64,000 nucleotides of DNA, taken from contig NZ_LSBB01000020.1 in NCBI RefSeq assembly GCF_001584335.1, positions 1 to 64,000 of the forward strand, read 5' to 3'. Below, piece by piece: positions 27,545 through 35,654 of the stretch; position 1 is the first letter of the stretch; each line of letters begins with the position of its first letter. The DNA is from Bacillus atrophaeus (GTDB taxonomy: Bacteria > Bacillota > Bacilli > Bacillales > Bacillaceae). The notes below the pieces were generated by a model. It saw only the letters and a list, made by a program, of their open reading frames with translations. It did not search any database and was not told where the DNA came from. The position numbers were made by a program, and so were the translations under genes.

Positions 27545-28075
27545 ATGAAAATTTATGTAGTATACGACAGTGAAGGCGAACATACAAAGCTTCTTGCGGA
27601 ATCAATCGCAGAAGGAGCAAGAGAAAACAGTGCCGCTGAAGTATTTATCGATCATGTGGATCATGCGGATATCCGCAAGCTGAAGGATATGGATGCCATC
27701 ATCTGGGGATGCCCGGGGCATTTCGGGACTATCAGTTCCGGATTGAAAACATGGATTGATAAATTGGGTTATTTGTGGGCGGAAGGCGAGCTGATTGATA
27801 AAGTCGGCGCGGTCTTCTGTACAACTGCCACAACACACGGCGGTCTGGAAATGACAATGCACAATTTGATTACACCGATGTTCCACCAAGGCATGATCGT
27901 TGTCGGCCTTCCGGGCAATGTCCCTGAAAATGCTCTGTACGGTTCTTACTACGGAGCGGGTGTCACCTGCCCTGTTGACAGTGACGTATTAATGTCTGAT
28001 GAAGGGCTTCAATTGGGGCGCGCTTTAGGAAGACGCGTCACCCAAGTCACAGGTAATGTAACAGCCGGACAGTAA
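27545..28075 (+). CDS. yhcB: Flavodoxin-like NAD(P)H:quinone oxidoreductase YhcB
   Basis: A 176-residue WrbA/flavodoxin-fold protein. The FMN phosphate loop differs from classic flavodoxin ([19 protein letters not shown]), and the [18 protein letters not shown] segment near 59-76 is the WrbA-type core. It probably reduces quinones by two electrons, which would fit an efflux cluster aimed at quinone-like compounds. It lies 21 bases after yhcA with an AGGAGGG site and 12 bases before yhcC, so it is in the same operon. Confidence 0.88.
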   Translation: MKIYVVYDSEGEHTKLLAESIAEGARENSAAEVFIDHVDHADIRKLKDMDAIIWGCPGHFGTISSGLKTWIDKLGYLWAEGELIDKVGAVFCTTATTHGGLEMTMHNLITPMFHQGMIVVGLPGNVPENALYGSYYGAGVTCPVDSDVLMSDEGLQLGRALGRRVTQVTGNVTAGQ

Positions 28076-28087
28076 GGAGAGGGTTAA

Positions 28088-28456
28088 ATGGCCATTATTC
28101 TAGCAATTATTGCTGCTGTCATTGTGATTGCGGGTCTTATCACGTTTAACGTCCGTAACACTTCTGCTGGAAAAGACATCAAAGAAGAAACAAATGAAAA
28201 AGTGAACGAACCTGCCGAGCAAACACCAGAAGTGAATTACCCGGCGGAGCAGCGGGCTGCTGAGCATGCCCCGTCCGCTGAAAGAGCCGATTCCCAAAAG
28301 AAGAAAGCTGATTCAATGGGTGATGATATATACAGGCAGGCGCTTCAAAAATTCAAACATTCTGCTGACCAGGAAGAGGTCAAACCAGAGAGCGACAAAA
28401 TGGAGGACAGCAGCTACCGTGATGCGCTGCTCTCCATGAAAACTAAAAAGAAGTAA
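28088..28456 (+). CDS. yhcC: YhcC, small single-pass membrane protein of unknown function
   Basis: A 122-residue protein: one N-terminal membrane helix (residues 2-20, rich in isoleucine and valine) and a long, highly charged tail of low complexity. The tail contains two similar segments, DDIYRQALQKFK and DSSYRDALLSMK (about 79-90 and 107-118), that look like a short repeated motif. Function is unknown. It ends the yhbI-yhcC cluster and is followed by a hairpin with a T run. Confidence 0.8.
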   Translation: MAIILAIIAAVIVIAGLITFNVRNTSAGKDIKEETNEKVNEPAEQTPEVNYPAEQRAAEHAPSAERADSQKKKADSMGDDIYRQALQKFKHSADQEEVKPESDKMEDSSYRDALLSMKTKKK

Positions 28457-28555
28457 CCACGAAGGCAGATCCGTCAGGTCATGACGGGTTTGCTTTTTTT
28501 TTATTGTTTAACATGTATTTATCATCATTTTTATCAATTTTACCCATGGGTTATG

Positions 28556-28597
28556 TTGTATTTTTTTGTGATCTAGTGTACTATGTGAGTCATACAC
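28556..28597 (+). promoter_or_regulatory. yhcE operon promoter with candidate YhcF operator
   Basis: TTGTAT (28556-28561) and TACTAT (28579-28584) are 17 bases apart. An inverted repeat GTGTA-N12-TACAC (28576-28597) covers the -10 region. The operon encodes a short GntR regulator of the YtrA type, which is the likely ligand of this site. Confidence 0.5.
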
Positions 28598-28622
28598 ATT
28601 GTGTGATTTGGGAGGGAAAGAG

Positions 28623-29402
28623 ATGAATTCGTTTTGGGGCTTGGTGAAAAAGGATCTTACTTTATCAACAATGTGGTTTTTCACATGGCTTGGGGGCCTT
28701 ATATTTCTAGTGGCAGTAAGCTTTGGACTTCAAAATCTGATTGATGAACCGTTAACTGTTTTTGGTTTCTTGGTTATGATCATTTTTTTTCAAGTATTTT
28801 TAGCACCTGTGCTTATTTACTGTCACCTTCGTTTAGAGGGCAAAAACCAGCTATGGCTTTATAATCCGAACGGTGCGGTCAGGCTTTTGCTGTCTAAACT
28901 GACTGCCAGTCTTTTGTATCAGCTCATTTCACAGATTTTGCTTACAGGCTATGGTGTTTTTCTTTACCATTTTCTTGACTCAAAAGCAATTGTATTAAAT
29001 GATATCCCGCTGACTGGCACGATATTGATCTTCAATCTTTATGGATTGTTTTTAACTGCTTATACATCAGCTGCACTCATGTTGCTGTGGACCGTTTTTC
29101 ATTCCCTGAAAGCCTGTTCTTCTGCACTCAGAAGATTTCGATGGATCATTTGTTTCCTGCTTGGAGCAGGGTGGTATATGATCGAAGGATATGGGTTGGC
29201 GACTTTGTTGAAGCCGCTGGATAGGCTGTGGTATTTCACAGTTTATGGTGACTTTCAATTTCATTATAAAAAGTCAATAGGGTGGAGTTTGGAAATGAAA
29301 ACAATTCATTTATCCTATCTTACGCTCCCTGTTATGCTGGTGTTGGCAGCCGTGTTTCTTTTTCTTGCTTCAAAGCTTCTTCAGCGAAAAGTTGAGGTGT
29401 AA
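28623..29402 (+). CDS. yhcE: YhcE, ABC-type membrane subunit
   Basis: A 259-residue protein with about six hydrophobic helices and no enzymatic motif. It is the likely membrane partner of ATPase YhcG, encoded in the same operon. The start at 28623 follows GGGAGGGAAAGAG; eight upstream in-frame codons would overlap that site. The operon order yhcE-yhcF-yhcG-yhcH-yhcI resembles other YtrA-controlled ABC clusters that respond to cell-wall antibiotics, such as ytrABCDEF. The substrate is unknown. Confidence 0.82.
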   Translation: MNSFWGLVKKDLTLSTMWFFTWLGGLIFLVAVSFGLQNLIDEPLTVFGFLVMIIFFQVFLAPVLIYCHLRLEGKNQLWLYNPNGAVRLLLSKLTASLLYQLISQILLTGYGVFLYHFLDSKAIVLNDIPLTGTILIFNLYGLFLTAYTSAALMLLWTVFHSLKACSSALRRFRWIICFLLGAGWYMIEGYGLATLLKPLDRLWYFTVYGDFQFHYKKSIGWSLEMKTIHLSYLTLPVMLVLAAVFLFLASKLLQRKVEV

Positions 29403-29408
29403 GAGGAT

Positions 29409-29780
29409 ATGAAACAAGACTTTCATTCTTCCAAGCCCATTTATTTGCAAATTGCTGACCAAATCTTTTTCCGGCTGGTCAGAAAGGAGCTGTTCCCCGG
29501 TGACAAGCTCCCGTCTGTCAGAGAAATGGCCATTCAAACAAAAGTAAATCCCAATACGATTCAAAGAACCTACAGTGAGATGGAAAGGCTGGGAATTGTG
29601 GAGACAAGAAGAGGGCAAGGAACATTTATCACAGAAAAGGCCGGAATTGTCGATGAGCTGAAAGAGCGGCTTACACGAGAAGTGTGTGAAAGCTTCGTAA
29701 TGCAAATGAAAGAGCTTGGATTAACAAAAGAGGAAATGCTGGAAGGGATAGAAAAGCATGCAGAAGGAGGCCGAAAATGA
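29409..29780 (+). CDS. yhcF: YhcF, GntR/YtrA-subfamily regulator
   Basis: A 123-residue regulator with the GntR winged helix ([25 protein letters not shown]... [28 protein letters not shown] in order) and only a short C-terminal dimer region, which is the YtrA type. It lies inside the ABC operon, 6 bases after yhcE, and its stop overlaps yhcG by 4 bases. It probably represses the operon through the palindrome at 28576-28597. Confidence 0.88.
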   Translation: MKQDFHSSKPIYLQIADQIFFRLVRKELFPGDKLPSVREMAIQTKVNPNTIQRTYSEMERLGIVETRRGQGTFITEKAGIVDELKERLTREVCESFVMQMKELGLTKEEMLEGIEKHAEGGRK

Positions 29781-30475
29781 ATATTACACTTCACAATGTG
29801 TCTAAACAATACGGCCGTCATGCCGCTGTGAAGGATGTATCCATTTCCCTGTCTCCGGGAAAAATCTATGGACTTATAGGGCCGAATGGGAGCGGGAAAT
29901 CAACAACCTTAAAAATGCTGGGCGGACTGATGTTTCCGACTTCAGGATCTGTCAGAGCGGATGGGAAGCCGGTAACCAGAGATATGGTTCAGCATACGGC
30001 TTATCTCACGGAACTGGATATGTTTTATCCCCGGTTCACAGTAAAGGATATGCTTGCTTTCTATCAATCACAGTTTTCTGATTTTCAAATCGAAAAAGCG
30101 TATAAGCTGCTGGAGGAAATGAAGCTGCAGCCTGACAAGAAGATTAAGCAGCTTTCCAAGGGAAACCGGGGCAGGCTTAAGATCGTACTCGCTTTATCAA
30201 GACGGGCGTCCGTTATCCTGCTGGATGAGCCTTTTTCCGGGCTTGATCCGATGGTCAGAGAATCCATCGTGAACAGTCTGGTATCTTATATTGATTTTGA
30301 GCATCAGATCGTAGTGATTGCCACGCATGAAATTGAAGAAATCGAAACATTGCTTGATGAAGTGATTGTGCTTGTGAACGGAGAAAAGGCCGCACAGCGA
30401 AACGTGGAAGAGATTCGCGAACAAGAAGGCATGTCTGTGCTGGAGTGGTTTAAGTCGAACATACAAGTTTACTAG
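29777..30475 (+). CDS. yhcG: ABC transporter ATP-binding protein YhcG
   Basis: A 232-residue ATPase. Walker [10 protein letters not shown] is near 35-43 and Walker [10 protein letters not shown] near 150. The signature is degenerate (LSKGNRGRL in place of LSGGQ), as is common in YtrB-like ATPases linked to antibiotic response. It is translationally coupled to yhcF and probably couples to YhcE. Confidence 0.9.
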   Translation: MNITLHNVSKQYGRHAAVKDVSISLSPGKIYGLIGPNGSGKSTTLKMLGGLMFPTSGSVRADGKPVTRDMVQHTAYLTELDMFYPRFTVKDMLAFYQSQFSDFQIEKAYKLLEEMKLQPDKKIKQLSKGNRGRLKIVLALSRRASVILLDEPFSGLDPMVRESIVNSLVSYIDFEHQIVVIATHEIEEIETLLDEVIVLVNGEKAAQRNVEEIREQEGMSVLEWFKSNIQVY

Positions 30476-30491
30476 AAAGAGGGGGAATTTG

Positions 30492-31409
30492 ATGCAAAAT
30501 GTAATGGAACTAAAGAATGTCACAAAAAAAATAAATGGAAAAACGATCATTGATAATCTGAGCTTTACGGTTCAGGAAGGCGAAGTGTTTGGTTTTTTGG
30601 GACCGAACGGAGCGGGGAAAACAACGACAATCAGAATGATGGTCGGTTTAATGAAGTTATCACAAGGCGATGTTGTGATTTGCAACCAATCAATCACAAA
30701 AAACTACGCCCAGGCCGTCAAACACGTCGGAGCAATCGTGGAAAATCCTGAGCTGTATAAATTCTTAAGCGGCTACAAAAACCTTCAGCAATACGCAAGA
30801 ATGATAAAAGGCATCACGAAAGAAAAGATCGATGAAGTCGTTGAACTGGTCGGGTTAAAAGAAAGAATTCATGACAAAGTGAAGACGTACTCACTTGGAA
30901 TGAGGCAGCGTCTTGGTTTGGCGCAATGTCTTCTCCACGATCCTAAAGTGCTGATTTTAGATGAACCGACAAACGGCCTGGACCCGGCAGGAATCAGAGA
31001 AATCAGAGATCACTTAAAAAAACTGACGCGGGAAAGAGGAATGGCGGTTATCGTTTCAAGCCATCTGTTGTCGGAAATGGAACTGATGTGTGACAGGATC
31101 GCTATCCTGCAAAAAGGAAAGCTTATAGATATTCAGAATGTAAGAGATGAAGAAACAGAAGAGAAAGATACATATTTCTTCCATATGGAGCAGCTGAAAG
31201 AAGCCGCTTCTGTTCTGAAGGAGTATGATTGCGTGAACAAGAAGAACGGCGTGGAAATCAAGCTGTCCAAGCAGGAAGTGCCGGCCGTAATTGAACTGCT
31301 GGTACAGGAGCAGATTCGTTTATATGAAGTAAAACTGGTCACAAAATCATTAGAAGACCGTTTCTTAGAAATCACCGGCGGAACAAAAGAGGAGGTTCAA
31401 CATGCTTAA
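30492..31409 (+). CDS. yhcH: ABC transporter ATP-binding protein YhcH
   Basis: A 305-residue ATPase of the BcrA type, with Walker A GPNGAGKTT, signature YSLGMRQRLG and Walker B VLILDEPTNGLDP, followed by a C-terminal extension of about 85 residues. BcrA-like pairs export peptides or lipids, often for self-protection. ATG 30492 is taken over a TTG one codon earlier because the GAGGGGG site is at the right distance. It works with YhcI, whose start overlaps its stop by 8 bases. Confidence 0.92.
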   Translation: MQNVMELKNVTKKINGKTIIDNLSFTVQEGEVFGFLGPNGAGKTTTIRMMVGLMKLSQGDVVICNQSITKNYAQAVKHVGAIVENPELYKFLSGYKNLQQYARMIKGITKEKIDEVVELVGLKERIHDKVKTYSLGMRQRLGLAQCLLHDPKVLILDEPTNGLDPAGIREIRDHLKKLTRERGMAVIVSSHLLSEMELMCDRIAILQKGKLIDIQNVRDEETEEKDTYFFHMEQLKEAASVLKEYDCVNKKNGVEIKLSKQEVPAVIELLVQEQIRLYEVKLVTKSLEDRFLEITGGTKEEVQHA

Positions 31410-32352
31410 CCTGATATATAACGAGTGGATAAAAATTTTCAGCCGAGTCGGAACATGGGTAATGATTGGGATTCTTGGTGTTTCCATGGTCGGCTTTGCT
31501 CTCTTGTCCAACCATTTTTCATCTGATGAGGCCAATCCGAAATGGAAGCAGGAGCTTCAGGCTGAAAATGCCGATATGAAGAAGCAAATCAAAGATAATC
31601 CAGGCAATGATATCCTTGTGAAAAATTTAAAAAAAGAGATTGCAGTAAACGAATACCGCATTGATCACAATCTTCCGACTGATACAGGATATACGGCTTG
31701 GTCGTACGTAACAGATTCCTCAATGTTAACCATGCTTACCGGACTGTTTACCATCATAATCGCAGCTGGAATTGTTGCGAACGAGTTTAACTGGGGCACT
31801 ATTAAGCTGTTGGTCATCCGGCCGCTCAGCCGTTTTCAAATTCTGTTATCCAAATACATTACCGTGCTATTATTTGGTCTGGGCTTGCTGTTGTTTTTAT
31901 TTGTCGGCTCAACCCTTCTCGGATTGCTCTTTTTCGGGACAGGCGGAGATGCTGCGGCTAATGTCCACTTAGTGTATAAGGACGGTCATGTGGTCGAACA
32001 AAGCATCATCGGTTACTTGGCGAAAACGTATCTTTACGAATCGATATCGGCCTTTATGCTTGCAACAATGGCCTTCATGCTGTCGGCTGTGTTCAGAAAC
32101 AGTTCTCTTGCAGTTGGTTTTTCCATTTTCCTATTGGTCATGGGCAGTACGGCGACTGGATTTTTAGCAATGAAGTTCGACTGGGCAAAGTATATTTTAT
32201 TTGCCAATACAGATTTAACGCAGTATCTTGACGGTACACCTTTAGTGGAGGGAATGACGATGACCTTCTCCATCGTGATGCTTGTCATTTACTTTGTCAT
32301 TTTTCAAATGCTCGCATTCGGTGTCTTCTTAAAAAGGGATATCGCGACATAA
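31402..32352 (+). CDS. yhcI: ABC-2 type permease YhcI
   Basis: A 316-residue ABC-2 permease. One N-terminal helix is followed by an outside charged loop (residues about 40-95, lysine- and aspartate-rich), then five more helices. The pattern, with EFNWGTIKLLVIRPLSR after helix two, is the usual BcrB/NatB-like layout. It forms the exporter with YhcH. An AGGAGG site is inside the end of yhcH. A strong terminator closes the operon. Confidence 0.9.
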   Translation: MLNLIYNEWIKIFSRVGTWVMIGILGVSMVGFALLSNHFSSDEANPKWKQELQAENADMKKQIKDNPGNDILVKNLKKEIAVNEYRIDHNLPTDTGYTAWSYVTDSSMLTMLTGLFTIIIAAGIVANEFNWGTIKLLVIRPLSRFQILLSKYITVLLFGLGLLLFLFVGSTLLGLLFFGTGGDAAANVHLVYKDGHVVEQSIIGYLAKTYLYESISAFMLATMAFMLSAVFRNSSLAVGFSIFLLVMGSTATGFLAMKFDWAKYILFANTDLTQYLDGTPLVEGMTMTFSIVMLVIYFVIFQMLAFGVFLKRDIAT

Positions 32353-32354
32353 CA

Positions 32355-32396
32355 GAAAAAAGCTGTTTTCGCCACAATGCGAAAACAGCTTTTTTA
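32355..32396. terminator. Terminator after yhcI
   Basis: A 16-bp near-perfect hairpin (AAAAGCTGTTTTCGC with GCGAAAACAGCTTTT) has A and T runs on either side and ends the yhcE-yhcI transcript. Confidence 0.92.
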
Positions 32397-32402
32397 TTAC
32401 AA

Positions 32403-32437
32403 AACAAAAAAACTGCAGGCATGAGCCTGCAGTTTTC
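32403..32437 (-). terminator. Terminator after cspB
   Basis: On the minus strand a hairpin of AACTGCAGGC with GCCTGCAGTT followed by a T run starts 8 bases after the cspB stop. Confidence 0.92.
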
Positions 32438-32444
32438 AAAACAT

Positions 32445-32790
<346 letters not shown>

Positions 32791-32903
32791 GAAAAAACAA
32801 CAGTTAAACACAATTTTTTTCAGAAAAGAGCACATTATCTTTCCTTTTGATATTCATTCGGGGAAATCGATCTAAAATCTCGATATATGCCTATCAGCCT
32901 GCC

Positions 32904-33182
32904 TTATCTCAAAGCGACAGAGGTGTATTTGATTTCGATAAATTCTTCAATGCCGTAATATCCGCCTTCACGGCCGGTGAATGATATTTTTCTCACACGT
33001 TCGTCAGCTTGCCATACTTCTGTCAGCTCTTTTGCATCGCCGACCACAACACGCTTTTTTGGCTTCCTTCTTGCCGGCGTATGCTACCTCTGCGACAATA
33101 TCTCCTGGAGCGGAGGTTGTCACTTCAATGCTTTGATCTGATCTTATCTTATCCATTTCCCATTAATATAGTTCTCCTTCAT
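32904..33182 (-). pseudogene. Remnant of an aldehyde dehydrogenase gene
   Basis: Three pieces of one aldehyde dehydrogenase lie in the right order on the minus strand, within 279 bases instead of about 1450. The start (ATG 33182) reads MKENYINGKWIR behind a GAGG site. After a frameshift comes SIEVTTSAPGDIVAEVAYAGK (in two overlapping stretches ending near 33060). Then a different frame gives VVVGDAKELTEVWQADERVR and KISFTG, the mid-domain. This joins straight to the C-terminus REGGYYGIEEFIEIKYTSV and a stop at 32904. The catalytic Glu and Cys regions are missing. The C-terminal motif looks like succinate-semialdehyde dehydrogenase GabD. The gene is dead. Confidence 0.75.
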
Positions 33183-33286
33183 GATTATTCCTCACTTTCT
33201 GAAAGGGTTTTCTTCTTATCCGAATATCTCTGCGGGCGGCTGGATAAACAGTAGCACTGTCTGCCGCCACGGCGGGACGCAAGCAA

Positions 33287-33490
33287 TTGACAAGCCTACA
33301 ATAAATAGGTAAGGTAATGTTACAAATACAAGATGATACTCATACATAAACTTCTTCTGCATAAAGGCGAAGGGAGTTGGATTTGTTCCAATTCCGGTAA
33401 GCCGCCATAAGGCTTGGAAAGTATAGGAGAGGGTGCTCCGGCTGTGAGCGTTTATAGGCTTCTTCTTATTTTATAAGCGGGAGCTTTTTT
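33287..33490 (+). other. Candidate structured leader RNA upstream of yhcJ
   Basis: TTGACA at 33287-33292 with a weak TAAGGT 17 bases on may start a transcript. Four hairpins follow: GGAGTTGGA with TCCAATTCC (33373-33395), AAGCC with GGCTT (33399-33415), GCTC with GAGC (33435-33449), and a terminator-like stem ending in six T (33458-33490). yhcJ starts 70 bases later. It fits no riboswitch or T-box consensus that I can check by eye. The opposite strand could instead encode a 48-residue hydrophobic peptide (33216-33362), which I consider less likely. Confidence 0.4.
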
Positions 33491-33558
33491 ATGCGCGGCA
33501 TGTTCGCCATTGCAACCTCAATAAATGCTCTAATAAATAGATAGGGAGTATGGTCGCC

Positions 33559-34398
33559 ATGAAAAAATGGCTTGCATATTGTTTGTTCCTCATTTTAGTC
33601 ATTTCACTTAGTGCATGTTCAACATCAGCAGAAAACGAAACGATTAAAATCGGCATTAATGATTCAGATCGAGCAATTTGGGATTTTATTGCTGGGAAAG
33701 CCGAGGAGGAAGGCCAACAAATTGAGACGATAGAATTTTCGGATTACGGAGAATCCAATATGGCCCTTGCCAACGGTGAAATTGATGCCAACGCATTTCA
33801 AACGATTTCTTATTTTCAAGCGTTCACAAAAAAGTACAAGGACAAACTCGCACCTCTCGGAACGACGTACATAGCGGGAATGGGGATTTATTCAAAGACA
33901 TATAAACGGATAAAAGATATTCCGAATGGAGCTGTTGTTGCTTTACCGGATGAAGGAATTGATTTAGGAAGAGCGCTTATGTTATTGCAAGAAGCAGGGC
34001 TGCTTAAGCTGAAAAAGGGATTTAACGGAAATGGATCAATGGATATGATAAAGGATAATTCAAGACATCTAAAAATTAAAACAGTGTCAAAAGAGGAAGC
34101 ATACAGAAGGCTGGATGATGTTGACGTTACTGTTCTCACTATGGAAGACGCTGAAAAAGCAGGCCTTCACCCGGAAAAGGATGCTTTACAAAGAGCTGAA
34201 CAGACTGCGGAGGTCTATATGAACATGATTGCTGTCAGAGCGGAGGACAGGGATCGTGAAAATCTGGAAAACATCCTTGAACTATACCATTCGGACGATA
34301 CAGCTGCGTTTATTGAAAAAGAATATCACGGAAACTTGATACCTGCTTTTCTCCCGTTAAAAAGCCTTTCAGATTGGAAGAATGAATTCACACAATGA
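33559..34398 (+). CDS. yhcJ: NLPA/MetQ-family substrate-binding lipoprotein YhcJ
   Basis: A 279-residue binding lipoprotein. The signal peptide ends in the lipobox LSAC (cysteine near 20). The body follows the NLPA pattern (SNMALANGEIDANAFQTISYFQAF near 67-90), known from methionine-binding MetQ. No permease or ATPase genes are adjacent, so it is an orphan that may serve another importer. ATG 33559 is preferred over ATG 33550 because of the distance from AGGGAG. Its last codons and stop lie within a terminator hairpin shared with dgcK, only 2 bases from the convergent stop codon. Confidence 0.85.
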   Translation: MKKWLAYCLFLILVISLSACSTSAENETIKIGINDSDRAIWDFIAGKAEEEGQQIETIEFSDYGESNMALANGEIDANAFQTISYFQAFTKKYKDKLAPLGTTYIAGMGIYSKTYKRIKDIPNGAVVALPDEGIDLGRALMLLQEAGLLKLKKGFNGNGSMDMIKDNSRHLKIKTVSKEEAYRRLDDVDVTVLTMEDAEKAGLHPEKDALQRAEQTAEVYMNMIAVRAEDRDRENLENILELYHSDDTAAFIEKEYHGNLIPAFLPLKSLSDWKNEFTQ

Positions 34399-34413
34399 AT
34401 TCATTCTTTTTTT
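34379..34413. terminator. Bidirectional terminator overlapping yhcJ and dgcK stops
   Basis: AGAATGAATTCA pairs with TGAATTCATTCT and T runs follow. Both convergent stop codons lie inside the hairpin. Confidence 0.88.
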
Positions 34414-35489
34414 GTGGAATAACATACCTTATTTCGACCTGTTTGTTTGGCTTGGTAAAGCTTTTGATCGGCTATCAGCGGCAATGTTTCCGGCTGATCT
34501 GCGTTCAGGGGGTAATGGGCTGTCCCGAGGGAGACAGTGACGGAAAGCTTATCGCCGCTCGACAGTATAATCGGTTCACCGGATACAGCTTGTCTGATTC
34601 GTTCGGAAACTTGCACCGCTTTTGCATGAGTGCAATTCGGCAGGAGAACGGCAAATTCCTCACCGCCAATGCGGGCCGCGGGATCTGAGGTGCGTGTATT
34701 GAGCTTAAGGCGCGCTCCGAGTTCTTTCAGTACTTGATCGCCTTCATGATGGCCGTATTGATCATTAATCTGTTTGAAGCGGTCAATATCTAAATAAATG
34801 AGCGCGAATTGAAAGGAAGGCGAACGGCCCGCCTGTTTATAGAACTGGTGCATGACTTCCTCGAATTTTCGCTTATTAAAAATTCCGGTTAAGAAGTCGT
34901 AGTTCGCTTGAAATTTATATTGTTTGAACAAGAGGTGCGCCTTTGCCTCGTGTTCGATTAAATAGAAGCTCAGCATGCCTCCCAAAGAGGACAGCAGCCA
35001 ATAATACATGTGAAGCGCGGCAGAATGAATATGCAATACAAAGTAGGTCATAACGGAAGAAACAACATTCACAAGCAGCAACACGTAAAAAGCTCTTAGT
35101 ACATCCGGCTTTTTTCGTTTTGAAGCAAGCAGCGTAATCACGGAAACGATGATGATTGTGACCAGCGAATAAAGTGCAGAGGCATTTGTGCTGATCAGTA
35201 TACGGCCGGCCATAATAATGGCAAAAGCCGTCGCGGTAGACACCCAACCTCCATAAAGAGCGGCAATCATAATGGGTATATTTCTTAAATCAATGATGGA
35301 ATGATGGTAGGTAAAACCAAAGATAATCAGAAAAACCCCAAGGAGCCCGCAGCATGCACCTTTTAATATCTGAAAGGGCAGGCGGTCTTCTTTATGTATT
35401 AACGTTTCTTTAAATAGGAAGGTGAAAAGATAATTAAATGTAATTAAAATGGTCAAATTTACAAAAAGTTCTTTTAACATATCAATCAC
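34401..35489 (-). CDS. dgcK: Diguanylate cyclase DgcK
   Basis: A 362-residue membrane-bound diguanylate cyclase that makes cyclic di-GMP. The N-terminal half has about six membrane helices (5TMR-LYT type sensor region, residues 1-185). The C-terminal GGEEF domain is complete, with the active site GGEEF near 276-280. An inhibitory RxxD site may be present (RLKLNTRTSD region is not a clear match). The start has only a weak ribosome binding site. Its signal is unknown. It was formerly yhcK. Confidence 0.93.
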   Translation of the reverse strand: MIDMLKELFVNLTILITFNYLFTFLFKETLIHKEDRLPFQILKGACCGLLGVFLIIFGFTYHHSIIDLRNIPIMIAALYGGWVSTATAFAIIMAGRILISTNASALYSLVTIIIVSVITLLASKRKKPDVLRAFYVLLLVNVVSSVMTYFVLHIHSAALHMYYWLLSSLGGMLSFYLIEHEAKAHLLFKQYKFQANYDFLTGIFNKRKFEEVMHQFYKQAGRSPSFQFALIYLDIDRFKQINDQYGHHEGDQVLKELGARLKLNTRTSDPAARIGGEEFAVLLPNCTHAKAVQVSERIRQAVSGEPIILSSGDKLSVTVSLGTAHYPLNADQPETLPLIADQKLYQAKQTGRNKVCYSTKKE

Positions 35490-35588
35490 CCGTATATACG
35501 TTACTAAAGATGCGGTGGAATGAAAAGGATAAAAACGGGATAGAGAAAGGTTTTTTTATCCAGAAAGAAATGAATCATTAATTCTTAC

Positions 35589-35617
35589 TTGACCCATAGG
35601 AATTTGTGTAATATATT
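35589..35617 (+). promoter_or_regulatory. tcyP promoter with CymR-like element
   Basis: TTGACC (35589-35594) and TATATT (35612-35617) are 17 bases apart. GGAATT sits right after the -35 box, as GGAATA does in the ssuB promoter. CymR represses both genes in B. subtilis. Confidence 0.6.
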
Positions 35618-35654
35618 TTTAAAAGGAAAATCTGTAAGGGAGTGTTAACCTGAA

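Noticed and set aside
33216-33362. 48-residue hydrophobic minus-strand frame
   Set aside because: It has a plausible membrane segment, but no good ribosome binding site, and it overlaps the hairpins of the candidate yhcJ leader. Kept only as an alternative.
33426-33449. Possible T-box core before yhcJ
   Set aside because: Only AGGGTG matches the 14-base T-box; the TGG needed to pair with the tRNA end is not in place, and no specifier loop could be identified.
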